DNA of 64,000 nucleotides from Pseudomonadota bacterium (GTDB lineage Bacteria > Pseudomonadota > Gammaproteobacteria > Steroidobacterales > Steroidobacteraceae). Location: the NCBI GenBank assembly GCA_963204835.1, contig CAUJHJ010000048.1, positions 27,299-91,298 of the forward strand, in the 5' to 3' direction. Below, piece after piece: positions 43,250-51,363 of this stretch; position 1 is the stretch's first letter, and each line of letters opens with the position of its first letter. The notes under the pieces are model-generated. The model was not told the DNA's origin, did not search any database, and was given only the letters and a program-made list of their open reading frames with translations. Both the position numbers and the translations under genes were made by a program.

Positions 43250-44124
43250 TGCCCTTCGGCGATGATGCGCTTCATGCGCTCCTGCGCGAGCTTCGCCGCC
43301 TCGGTATCTGGATAGCGCGCGACGAGGCGCGCAAAGGTCTGTTTCGCATCGGCGTAGCGCTTCAGTTCGTACTGCGAATAGCCGAGCTTCAACATCGCAC
43401 CCGGCGCCTTCGCCGAATCGGGCCAGCGCTGGCCGACGGTTTCAAAGGCGCTCGCGGCCCCCTCGAAATCGCGTGTGACGTAGTACGCCTCGGCGAGCCA
43501 GTACTGCGCGTTCGGCGCGAGCGGTCCCGACGGGTTCGCCTCGAGCAGGCGGCGAAAGCCGGCGATCGCATCCGGGTAACGCGCGTCCTTCATCGCGGCG
43601 AAAGCGCCGTCGTACGTCCGCTGCTGGTCGGCCGCGGATGGCGGCGCGCCCGCGGGAGCCGCCGCCGCTGCGGCAGGAGGAGCGACCACGGGCGCCGAGG
43701 CGCCGGTTGGTGCCACGCCACCCGCAACGCCCGCTGCGCTCGCCGCAGCCCCGGTTTGCGCCGCTGCGGCACCGGCGGGCGCTGCGGCGCGGGCCGGGTC
43801 CACGACGCCGGCCTCAAGTGCCGAGAGCCGCTGGTCGAGGTCCGCGTAGAGATCGCGCTGCTGCTTCTTTGCGCCCTCGACCGCGTTCTCCTGCAGCTCG
43901 GTCCGGCCACGCAGGTCGCGCACCCCCGCCTCCAGCGCCTCGACGCGCTGCGAAAGCTCGACGAGGCTCTGGTTCGCGATGATGCGTTCGACCTTGGCGA
44001 CACGCGCGTCGAGGTCGGTGAGACGCACCTGCACCGGATCCTCCTCGGTGGGTGCCAGGCTGCAGCCACCCAGCAAGGTGGCCACGGACAGGACGGACGC
44101 AAAGGCGATGACGCGTGGGCGCAT
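43246..44124 (-). CDS. cpoB: Cell division coordinator CpoB (YbgF), lipoprotein form
   Basis: A 292-residue Tol-associated protein. An N-terminal coiled coil (about 35-105, LTDLDARVAKVERIIANQSL onward) is followed by a long Ala/Gly/Pro linker (about 110-165) and three TPRs (about 170-290) ending in DTEAAKLAQERMKRIIAEGQ. The signal sequence ends in LLGGC, a lipobox, whereas E. coli CpoB is a soluble periplasmic protein. It is encoded 13 bp after pal. CpoB links Tol-Pal constriction to peptidoglycan synthesis. Confidence 0.92.
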   Translation of the reverse strand: MRPRVIAFASVLSVATLLGGCSLAPTEEDPVQVRLTDLDARVAKVERIIANQSLVELSQRVEALEAGVRDLRGRTELQENAVEGAKKQQRDLYADLDQRLSALEAGVVDPARAAAPAGAAAAQTGAAASAAGVAGGVAPTGASAPVVAPPAAAAAAPAGAPPSAADQQRTYDGAFAAMKDARYPDAIAGFRRLLEANPSGPLAPNAQYWLAEAYYVTRDFEGAASAFETVGQRWPDSAKAPGAMLKLGYSQYELKRYADAKQTFARLVARYPDTEAAKLAQERMKRIIAEGQ

Positions 44125-44137
44125 GCGGTGGGCCTGC

Positions 44138-44674
44138 TCAGTTCAGGTAGACGATTTCGACACGGCGGTTCTGCGCCCAGGCCATTTCGTCGCTGCCAGC
44201 CGCGGCGGGACGCTCCTCGCCGTAGCTGACGGTGGCAACCTGCGACTCGGCGACGCCCTGCAGCAGCAGCGCCCGCCGCACCGTCTGCGCGCGCCGCTCG
44301 CCGAGGCCGATGTTGTACTCGCGCGTTCCGCGCTCGTCCGTATGCCCCTCGAGCCGCACGCGCGTGCCCGGATGCGAGGCGAGGTACTGGGCGTGGGCCG
44401 CGATCAGCGCCGCGTCCTCGGGCTTGAATTCCGCGCGATCGAACTCGAAATAGATGATGCGCTTGCTGAGCAGCTCACCCTGCGGGCCGGCGGAAGCCGT
44501 GTCGTCGCCGAGCGGCGCCGTGGTGACGCCCTCGCCCGGCGCGCCCTGGCTCGTGGCCCCGGCGCCCGCGCCCTGGGTCGTCTCGGCCGCCGGCTTCTGC
44601 ACCGGCTTCTTCGTGGCGCAGCCGCCCAGCGCAAGCGCGCCCGCAGCCAGCCAAACCCACATCAGATTTCTCAT
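44138..44674 (-). CDS. pal: Peptidoglycan-associated lipoprotein Pal
   Basis: A 178-residue outer-membrane lipoprotein. The lipobox is ALGGC (Cys at about 19), followed by a flexible Thr/Ala/Gly linker and the OmpA-like domain (about 75-178) with YFEFDRAEFKPED and LEGHTDERGTREYNIGLGERR, which binds peptidoglycan. ATG 44674 is chosen from the signal-peptide context. It follows tolB by 23 bp. Confidence 0.96.
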   Translation of the reverse strand: MRNLMWVWLAAGALALGGCATKKPVQKPAAETTQGAGAGATSQGAPGEGVTTAPLGDDTASAGPQGELLSKRIIYFEFDRAEFKPEDAALIAAHAQYLASHPGTRVRLEGHTDERGTREYNIGLGERRAQTVRRALLLQGVAESQVATVSYGEERPAAAGSDEMAWAQNRRVEIVYLN

Positions 44675-44697
44675 CGCTTCTGCACCTCTGCTGAAAA

Positions 44698-46008
44698 TCA
44701 TGGCCGCCGCGGGCCCCACACCGGTTCGCGCACTTCGCCCTGCTCGGCCTTGAGCCGCTGGGTCGTCAGGCCGTCGATCGCCACCGTGGCGAGCACGCCC
44801 TGGCCCCGCTCGCGCCCCGCATAAATGAGCATCGCGCCGTTCGGCGCAAAGCTCGGCGACTCGTCGAGCGGCCCCTTCGACAACGGTCGCACCACGCCCG
44901 TCGCGAGGTCCTGTACCGCCACCCGGTAACCGCCACCCGCGAGGGTCACCATCGCGAGCTGCTTGCCGTCGGGGGACAGCCTTGGCCGCGCATTGTAGCT
45001 CCCCGTGAAGGTCACGCGCTTCGCCGCTGCATTCGCGGCGGCCTCGGCGCGGTAGACCTGCGGGCTGCCCGCGCGGTCCGACGTGAAATAGAGCGTGCGG
45101 CCGTCGGCGCTGAACGCGGCCTCGGTATCGATCGCGGGGTCCGAGGTCACGCGGGTCAGGTTGCCGTCGGCGACGTCGACTAGATAGATGTCGAGGTTGC
45201 CGCTGGCCGTCGAGAGCGTGACGGCGAGGCGCTCACCCCTCACCGGCTCCCACGCGGGCGAGCCGTTGATGCCGGGGCGCGCCAGCAGCCGGCGGCGCTC
45301 GCCGGTGCGGACCTTCTGCAGCCAGATCGCCGACGAGCGTGACTCGAAGGACACATAGGCCAGCCATTCACCATCGGGCGACCAGGCGGGCGACATCAGC
45401 GGCAGCGTGGACTCCGCCACCGTGCGTGCCTGCTCGCCGTCGGCGTCCGCCACGATGAGCTTGTACGACTGGCGCGGCGGGCGCCCGTCGACGGCCACGT
45501 AGGCGATGCGCGTCGCGAACGCGCCTGGCACGCCGAGGATCTTCTCGTAAACGAGGTCGCTCACCTGGTGTGCAGCCTCCCGCAGGCGGCCCGGTGACGC
45601 GACGAAGCGCTGTCCGGCCAGCCGCCTGCCGCTCGCAAGGTTCACGAGTTCCACTTCGATCTGCACCGCGCCCGCCTCGCCCGGCAGGACGCGGCCCACG
45701 ACGATGTAGTCGTTGCGGGCGGTCCGCCAGTCCGCGACCACCACGTCGGCGGCACGCGAGGGCTGCTCGATCATGTCGTTGCGGGCCATGGCCCTGAAGC
45801 GGCCGCTGCCCTCGAGGTCGCGCTGCACGACCGCCGCGACATCGAGCCCGCCGTCACCGGGCACCGAGCGGGCGAACGGCACGATCGCCACCGGGATCGG
45901 ATCTGCGACCCCGGAAGTGATTTCGATGCGCAACTGCGCGCGCGCGTTGCCGCCGGCCGTCACGCCTGCCAGCATGAGGAGGCAGGCCAGGATTCGCTTG
46001 TCAGTCAT
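44698..46008 (-). CDS. tolB: Tol-Pal system periplasmic protein TolB
   Basis: A 436-residue periplasmic beta-propeller protein. A signal peptide (about 1-24) is followed by the N-terminal alpha/beta domain and WD-like blades marked by repeated SPDGEWLAYVS, SADGRTLYFTSDRAG and SPDGKQLAMVT motifs. Its C-terminal part binds Pal. The start overlaps the tolA stop by 8 bp. Confidence 0.96.
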   Translation of the reverse strand: MTDKRILACLLMLAGVTAGGNARAQLRIEITSGVADPIPVAIVPFARSVPGDGGLDVAAVVQRDLEGSGRFRAMARNDMIEQPSRAADVVVADWRTARNDYIVVGRVLPGEAGAVQIEVELVNLASGRRLAGQRFVASPGRLREAAHQVSDLVYEKILGVPGAFATRIAYVAVDGRPPRQSYKLIVADADGEQARTVAESTLPLMSPAWSPDGEWLAYVSFESRSSAIWLQKVRTGERRRLLARPGINGSPAWEPVRGERLAVTLSTASGNLDIYLVDVADGNLTRVTSDPAIDTEAAFSADGRTLYFTSDRAGSPQVYRAEAAANAAAKRVTFTGSYNARPRLSPDGKQLAMVTLAGGGYRVAVQDLATGVVRPLSKGPLDESPSFAPNGAMLIYAGRERGQGVLATVAIDGLTTQRLKAEQGEVREPVWGPRRP

Positions 46009-46828
46009 TTGGCTTGAATACCACTTCCAGGTTGCGTTCGAACAGGGCCGCGTCGGGCGGCGGCGGCAGCGGCGAGGCGTTCATGACGGCGAGCTCGATC
46101 GACTGGCGCACCGCTTCGTCGCCATTGCACGACAGGATTTTCACCGATTGCACCGTTCCGCCGGGCACCTGCGTGACCTTCACGACGCACTCGATCCCGG
46201 CACGCGCGGTGGGCGGCCGCCGCCAGTTGGCCATGATCTTCGCGCGGATCAGGTCGCGCCACTGCGAGCCCGCACCGCTCGCAGCGCGCGCGCGTTCTTC
46301 CGCTTCGAGGCTGCGTCGCAAGTCGGCCTCTCGCTCGGCGCGCTTGCGCGACTCCTCGGCCTTGCGAGCCTCCTCAGCCTTGCGGATTTCTTCCGCCTTG
46401 CGCTTTTCCTCGGTCTTGCGCTTCTCGTCGGCCTGCCGCTTCTCTTCGGCGGCGCGCGTCGCCGCGGCGACGCGTTCAGCCGCAGCCGCCTCGCGCGCCG
46501 CTTCGGCCTTGCGATCTGCTTCCGCCTTGCGATCCTCCTCGGCCTTGCGCTCCTTGGCCTGGCGGTCATCCTCGGCGCGCGACTTCGCCTCGGCCCGCTG
46601 TCGCTCGAGCGATTCATCGCGTGCTGGCGGCGCCCGCAGGCCTGGCACGGCATCGGGCTCGACGACAACGGCCTCGATGGCCAATTGCCGGGGCTGCGGC
46701 GGCGTGGCGCGTTTCCAGGTCATCCAGCCCGCAGCGAACAGTGCGAACAGCGCGAGGTGCAGCAGCACGGAGCCGGCATACGGCCCGAAATAGCTTCCCC
46801 CTGGCTCGCGCTGCCGATGTTCCGCCAT
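46001..46828 (-). CDS. tolA: Tol-Pal system protein TolA
   Basis: A 275-residue protein. One N-terminal helix (about 17-37, LLHLALFALFAAGW) anchors it in the inner membrane. A long Ala/Lys/Glu/Arg helical domain (about 65-185) spans the periplasm. The C-terminal domain (about 195-275) includes WRDLIRAKIMANWRRPPTA and the Cys pair of ECVVKVTQVPGG and KILSCNGDEAVRQS, typical of TolA domain III. It works with TolQ/TolR to use the proton motive force. It starts 20 bp after tolR. Confidence 0.95.
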   Translation of the reverse strand: MAEHRQREPGGSYFGPYAGSVLLHLALFALFAAGWMTWKRATPPQPRQLAIEAVVVEPDAVPGLRAPPARDESLERQRAEAKSRAEDDRQAKERKAEEDRKAEADRKAEAAREAAAAERVAAATRAAEEKRQADEKRKTEEKRKAEEIRKAEEARKAEESRKRAEREADLRRSLEAEERARAASGAGSQWRDLIRAKIMANWRRPPTARAGIECVVKVTQVPGGTVQSVKILSCNGDEAVRQSIELAVMNASPLPPPPDAALFERNLEVVFKPND

Positions 46829-46848
46829 ACCTTAACTATGGGGTCGCA

Positions 46849-47292
46849 CTAGGCGCGACGATCCGGCGGCGGATCGGTCAGGAATCCAACTTTCTTCGCA
46901 CCCGCCTTCTGCAGGATCACCATGGCCTCGACGATGCGGCCATAGGCCACGCGCCGGTCGCCCTTCACCAGCACCGGCAGCTCGGGCGAGCGACGCAGCA
47001 TCGCCGCGGCCCTTGCCCCGACCGTCGCCTCGTCGAGCGCGCGCTCCGGCTGCGACCCGACATTGAGGAACAGGCGGCCGTTGCGGTCGACCGAGAGGAC
47101 CAGGGGCTTCTCGCCCCGTGGCAGCTTGACCTCGATCGGCTCGGCGCCCGCCTTCGGCAACTCCACCTTCACGCCCTGGGTCAGGAGCGGTGCCGTCACC
47201 ATGAAGATGATCAGCAGCACGAGCATTACGTCGATGTACGGCACGACGTTGATCTCGCCCATCAGCCTGCGTCCACGCCTGCCCTGCGCCAT
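46849..47292 (-). CDS. tolR: Tol-Pal proton channel protein TolR
   Basis: A 147-residue ExbD-like protein. The single helix contains the proton-site Asp in VVPYIDVMLVLLIIFMV. The periplasmic domain includes LPVLVKGDRRVAYGRIVEAM and AGAKKVGFLTDPP. It starts at ATG 47292, 2 bp after the tolQ stop; the longer frame is a tolQ shadow. Confidence 0.95.
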   Translation of the reverse strand: MAQGRRGRRLMGEINVVPYIDVMLVLLIIFMVTAPLLTQGVKVELPKAGAEPIEVKLPRGEKPLVLSVDRNGRLFLNVGSQPERALDEATVGARAAAMLRRSPELPVLVKGDRRVAYGRIVEAMVILQKAGAKKVGFLTDPPPDRRA

Positions 47293-47294
47293 GC

Positions 47295-47987
47295 TCAGCC
47301 TCCCGTCCCGGTCCGCGCCGCCACATAGCGCTGCAGGATCGTCGAGAACTCTTCCATGAAGGCGTCGTGTCGCAGCTCGAGGCGGCTCACCTGGTCGGCA
47401 TAGCGGTTGTAGGCGATCACGGCGGGAATCGCCGCAAAGAGGCCCATCGCCGTGGCGACGAGCGCCTCGGCAATGCCGGGGGCGACCATCGCGAGCGTCG
47501 CCTGTTGCACGCTCCCGAGTGACACGAACGCATTCATGATGCCCCATACCGTGCCGAACAGGCCGACGTAGGGACTGATCGAGCCGACCGTCGCCAGCGT
47601 CGCGAGGCTCTGTTCGAGGCGCTCGAGCTCCTTCAGCTGCGCGACCTTCATCGCGCGGCGTGCGCCTTCGAGCATCTGCTCGGGTGCGACGCTGCCCTGC
47701 TGGCGCAGCCGCGCGAACTCGCGAAAGCCCATCACGAAGATGCTGGCCATGCCGGTGACCCCGGCCCGCGCCTCGATCTCGCGGTAGAGCGCCGTGAGGT
47801 CGCCGCCGCCGACCCAGAACTGCTCCTCGAAGCGCCCGGCCTCCGCGCGCGCACCCCGCACGATGCCGCGCTTGCGCAGGATGATCGCCCAGGACATGAC
47901 CGATGCGCCGAGCAGCAGCCCCATCACGATCTGCACGATGAGGCTGGCATCGAGCACCAGCCGCAGGATCGACAGCTCTCCACCCAT
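47295..47987 (-). CDS. tolQ: Tol-Pal proton channel protein TolQ
   Basis: A 230-residue, three-helix ExbB-like protein. Helix 1 is at about 15-35. The conserved tail region GSISPYVGLFGTVWGIMNAF is the ExbB/TolQ hallmark, and APGIAEALVATAMGLFAAIPAVIAYN is the third helix. It forms the stator with TolR that energises TolA. It is separated from ybgC by no gap. Confidence 0.96.
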   Translation of the reverse strand: MGGELSILRLVLDASLIVQIVMGLLLGASVMSWAIILRKRGIVRGARAEAGRFEEQFWVGGGDLTALYREIEARAGVTGMASIFVMGFREFARLRQQGSVAPEQMLEGARRAMKVAQLKELERLEQSLATLATVGSISPYVGLFGTVWGIMNAFVSLGSVQQATLAMVAPGIAEALVATAMGLFAAIPAVIAYNRYADQVSRLELRHDAFMEEFSTILQRYVAARTGTGG

Positions 47988-48380
47988 TTATCCGACCTCC
48001 GCGATCACGAATTCCGGCAGCCGCACCGGTCGCAAGGTGCCCGCCGCAAGGCATGCCACCCGGACTTCACCCTCTGCGAGCAGTTCCTCGCCACGCAGCA
48101 CTTGCTGTGCGAAACGCAGGCTCGCGCGCCCGTCGGGCCGCGGCTCGCACGTCACGACGAGTTCGTCGTCGAGGCGCGCGGGGCGCCGGTAGTCCACCCG
48201 CGCGCTCACGACCGAAAACACGATGCCCGGCTCGCGCGCCAGCATCGCCTGCGAATATCCCTTCGTGCGCAGCCATTCCGTGCGCGCACGCTCGAACCAG
48301 CGCAGGTAGTTCGCGTAGTAGACGATGCCGCCGAAGTCGGTGTCCTCGACGTACACCCGCACCGGCCAAGCGAAACTCAC
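47988..48380 (-). CDS. ybgC: Acyl-CoA thioesterase YbgC
   Basis: A 130-residue hot-dog-fold thioesterase. The active-site region [29 protein letters not shown] contains the catalytic Asp (EDTD) and the YYANY block of the 4-hydroxybenzoyl-CoA thioesterase family. It is the usual first gene of the tol cluster. It overlaps ruvB by 4 nt, so repair and envelope genes share a transcript. Confidence 0.95.
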   Translation of the reverse strand: MSFAWPVRVYVEDTDFGGIVYYANYLRWFERARTEWLRTKGYSQAMLAREPGIVFSVVSARVDYRRPARLDDELVVTCEPRPDGRASLRFAQQVLRGEELLAEGEVRVACLAAGTLRPVRLPEFVIAEVG

Positions 48381-49423
48381 CGCCCGTCCTCGAACAGCGA
48401 CAGGGTCGGCGCCAGCTGCTCGGGCACGGCGAGGCCGAAATGGCGCCAGGCGCTGCGCGTCGCGACGCGCCCGCGCGCGGTGCGCATCAGGAAGCCCTGC
48501 TGGATCAGGAACGGCTCGATCACGTCCTCCAGCGTGCCGCGCTCCTCGCCGATCGCTGCGGCGATGCTGTCGATGCCGACCGGCCCGCCATCGAACTTCT
48601 CGATTACGGTGAGCAGCAGGCGGCGATCGAGCGTATCGAAGCCGTGCGCATCGACCTCGAGCAGGTCGAGGGCCGCATCGGCCACCCGCTCGTCGATGCG
48701 GCCGTCCGCCTTGACCTGGGCGTAGTCGCGCACCCGACGCAGCAGCCGGTTCGCAATGCGCGGCGTGCCGCGCGAACGCTCGCCGATGCGGCGCGCGCCG
48801 GCCGCGTCGATCGGCACGCCGAGGATGCCCGCCGAACGTGCCACGATGCGCTCGAGGTCCTCGACGCCGTAGAACTCGAGCCGCTGCACGATCCCGAAGC
48901 GGTCGCGCAGCGGCGAGGTGAGCAGGCCCGCACGCGTGGTGGCGCCGACCAGCGTGAAGGGCGGCAGGTCGAGCTTGATCGAGCGCGCCGCCGGCCCCTC
49001 GCCGATCATGATGTCGAGCTGGTAGTCCTCCATCGCGGGATAGAGCACTTCCTCGACCACGGGCGAGAGCCGGTGGATCTCGTCGACGAACAGCACGTCG
49101 CGCGGCTGCAGGTTCGTGAGCAACGCCGCCAGGTCCCCGGCGCGCTCGAGCACCGGGCCCGACGTCTGGCGCAGCGTCACGCCGAGCTCCTCGGCGAGGA
49201 TGTGCGCGAGGGTGGTCTTGCCGAGCCCCGGCGGACCGAAGATCAGCACATGGTCGAGTGCCTCGGCGCGCGCGCGCGCGGCATCGACGAAGATGCCGAG
49301 CTGCTGCTTCACCTTCGGCTGGCCAACGTACTCCGCGAGGCGCCGCGGCCGGATGGCACGCTCGGCCGCCTCTTCCTCACGCCCGGCCGCGGGACTCACG
49401 ATCCGATCAGCGTCCTGCGCCAT
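48377..49423 (-). CDS. ruvB: Holliday junction branch migration ATPase RuvB
   Basis: A 348-residue AAA+ motor. The N-terminal [18 protein letters not shown], Walker [14 protein letters not shown], Walker [11 protein letters not shown], sensor 1 region [21 protein letters not shown], and the C-terminal winged helix ([21 protein letters not shown]) are all present. It acts with RuvA on Holliday junctions. It starts 12 bp after ruvA. Confidence 0.97.
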   Translation of the reverse strand: MAQDADRIVSPAAGREEEAAERAIRPRRLAEYVGQPKVKQQLGIFVDAARARAEALDHVLIFGPPGLGKTTLAHILAEELGVTLRQTSGPVLERAGDLAALLTNLQPRDVLFVDEIHRLSPVVEEVLYPAMEDYQLDIMIGEGPAARSIKLDLPPFTLVGATTRAGLLTSPLRDRFGIVQRLEFYGVEDLERIVARSAGILGVPIDAAGARRIGERSRGTPRIANRLLRRVRDYAQVKADGRIDERVADAALDLLEVDAHGFDTLDRRLLLTVIEKFDGGPVGIDSIAAAIGEERGTLEDVIEPFLIQQGFLMRTARGRVATRSAWRHFGLAVPEQLAPTLSLFEDGR

Positions 49424-49435
49424 GCACCACCTGCT

Positions 49436-50041
49436 TCATGCTTCACGCGCCGCGCTTTGCAGCGCGCCGCGAATGAGGTCCTCGGTCGTCGCGTCGGGCG
49501 CGCGCACGCCTTGCAGAAGGCGCGCCGCTTCGGCCGGCTTGTAGCCGAGCGCGACCAGCGCGCTCAGGGCTTCGGCCTGCGCGCCGCCGGCGAGCGCGCC
49601 GCCCGCGGCGGGCACCGCCATGCCACTCGCCTGCGCAGCGGCCTGCATCCGATCGCGCATCTCGACCAGCAGGCGCTCGGCCGTCTTGCGGCCGACACCC
49701 GGGATCTTCGTGAGCGCCGCGGCATCCTGCGCGAGCACGCACTGGGTGAAGGCCTCCACCGAGCTGCCCGAGAGGATCGCGAGCGCGAGCTTCGGGCCGA
49801 CACCCGTCACCCGCAGCAGGTCGCGGAACAGGTGCCGCTCCTCCCCGGTCGCAAAGCCGTAAAGGACATGGGCATCCTCGCGCACCACGAGGTGGGTGAG
49901 CAGCTTCAGCTCGCGGCCCACCGGAGGCAGCGTATAGAAGGTAGACATGGGCGCCTCGACCTCGTAGCCGACGCCGCCGACTTCCAGCACGAGCTGCGGT
50001 GGCGCCTTCGACAAGAGGATGCCGCGCAGGGAGCCGATCAT
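49436..50041 (-). CDS. ruvA: Holliday junction binding protein RuvA
   Basis: A 201-residue protein of the usual three-domain form. It starts MIGSLRGILLSKAPPQLVLEVGG. The helix-hairpin-helix pair is seen as LLRVTGVGPKLALAILS and LTKIPGVGRKTAERLLVEM. The C-terminal domain, ALVALGYKPAEAARLLQGV, binds RuvB. Its start overlaps the ruvC stop by 4 nt. Confidence 0.97.
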   Translation of the reverse strand: MIGSLRGILLSKAPPQLVLEVGGVGYEVEAPMSTFYTLPPVGRELKLLTHLVVREDAHVLYGFATGEERHLFRDLLRVTGVGPKLALAILSGSSVEAFTQCVLAQDAAALTKIPGVGRKTAERLLVEMRDRMQAAAQASGMAVPAAGGALAGGAQAEALSALVALGYKPAEAARLLQGVRAPDATTEDLIRGALQSAAREA

Positions 50042-50616
50042 CGGCGCGCCCCCGCGGTGCGGGTCAGCAGCGCGAGCCGGCGTGCCTGCGCATGGCAGAG
50101 CGCCACCGCGAGTGCATCGGCGGCATCGGCCGGGACGCGCACGTCGATGGCGAGCAGGCGCCCGATCATGTGCCCGACCTGAGGCTTCTCGGCCGCGCCG
50201 AAACCGACCACCGCGAGTTTCACCTCGCGCGGAGCGTACTCGAAGGTCGCGGTGCCGACCGGCACGGCAGCAAGCGCCGCGCCGCGCGCCTGGCCGAGCT
50301 TCAGGGCGCTGTCGGGATTGCGACTCACGAACACCCGCTCGACGGCGACTTCGTCCGGCGCATGCGTCGCGACCAACGCCTGCACCGCCTCGAAAATGCG
50401 CCGCAACCGCGCGACGAAGTCGAGGCCCGACACATCGATGCAGCCGTGGGCCACATGGACATACTGCCCGGCCTGCCAGGCGAGGATGCCGTAACCGGTG
50501 CGCCGCGAACCGGGATCGAGGCCGAGGATGCGACAGCCGGACGCATCGCCCGCGCGCGCGACCTGCCCGCCCTCAGGCCGGTACGCGCGCCAGGAGCTCG
50601 TCCGGGAATTCCGCAT
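50038..50616 (-). CDS. ruvC: Holliday junction resolvase RuvC, unusual N-terminus
   Basis: A resolvase with the first catalytic Asp in RILGLDPGSRRTGYGIL, the Glu in EVAVERVFVSRNPDSA, and the C-terminal Asp pair in ADAADALAVALCHA. Family proteins start one or two residues before RILG, yet the frame has no ATG, GTG or TTG there. The only normal start is ATG 50616, which adds about 28 residues and overlaps yebC by 44 bp. Either the extension is real, a rare start codon is used, or one base is missing near 50531-50540, where an out-of-frame ATG lies. Confidence 0.9.
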   Translation of the reverse strand: MRNSRTSSWRAYRPEGGQVARAGDASGCRILGLDPGSRRTGYGILAWQAGQYVHVAHGCIDVSGLDFVARLRRIFEAVQALVATHAPDEVAVERVFVSRNPDSALKLGQARGAALAAVPVGTATFEYAPREVKLAVVGFGAAEKPQVGHMIGRLLAIDVRVPADAADALAVALCHAQARRLALLTRTAGARR

Positions 50617-51322
50617 TCGTATACACGTGTTGTACGTCGTCCAGGCTCTCGAGCGACTCGAGCAGTTCCAGCGTCTCCGTGGCGGCCGCGCCCGACACCG
50701 CCGCGCTCGTGGCCGCCCGCTGCGTGACTTCGGCCGACGCCGCCGTGTAGCCGCGCTGCGCCAGCGCCCGGCGCACGGCCTCGAAGTCGGCCGGCGCGGT
50801 CAGCACGTCGATCGAACCGTCGGCATGGGCCACCACGTCCTCCGCACCGGCGTCGAGTGCCACATCCATCAGGCGATCCTCGTCGCAGCCCGGCGCAAAG
50901 GCCAGCTGGCCGACCTGATGGAAGAGATAGGCCACCGAACCATCCGCGCCGAGATGCCCGCCATGGCTCGCGAAGGCGTGGCGCACATCGGCGACGGTGC
51001 GGTTGCGATTGTCGGTCAGGCAATCGAGCATGACCGCAACGCCGCCCGGACCGTAGCCCTCATAGCGCGCCGCCTGGTAGTCGACGCCCTCGGCGCCACC
51101 CGCGGCGCGCTTCATCGCCCGCTCGATCGTGTCGCGCGGCATGCTCGCGGCACGTGCCTTCTCGACCGCCAGGCGCAGGCGTGGGTTCATCGCGGCGTCG
51201 CCGCCGCCCGCGCGGGCGGCCGAGAAAATCTCGCGCAGCAGCTTGCTGAAAATGCGCGCGCGCAGCTTGTCCTGCGCGCCCTTGCGGTGCTGGATATTCG
51301 CCCATTTGCTGTGGCCCGCCAT
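50573..51322 (-). CDS. yebC: YebC/PmpR-family regulator (TACO1-like)
   Basis: A 249-residue protein beginning MAGHSKWANIQHRKGAQD, the hallmark of YebC. Later blocks are NPRLRLAVEKARAASMPRDTIERA, YEGYGPGGVAVMLDCLTDNRNRT and KAFGG-type SHGGHLGADGSVAYLF. Recent work on the family shows roles in translation of difficult peptides and in transcription control. It is first in the yebC-ruvC-ruvA-ruvB run and divergent from relA with a 41-bp gap. Confidence 0.96.
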   Translation of the reverse strand: MAGHSKWANIQHRKGAQDKLRARIFSKLLREIFSAARAGGGDAAMNPRLRLAVEKARAASMPRDTIERAMKRAAGGAEGVDYQAARYEGYGPGGVAVMLDCLTDNRNRTVADVRHAFASHGGHLGADGSVAYLFHQVGQLAFAPGCDEDRLMDVALDAGAEDVVAHADGSIDVLTAPADFEAVRRALAQRGYTAASAEVTQRAATSAAVSGAAATETLELLESLESLDDVQHVYTNAEFPDELLARVPA

Positions 51323-51363
51323 GCAGACGCCATCATATCGCGATTCGGCGCTAAGCTCATGCC

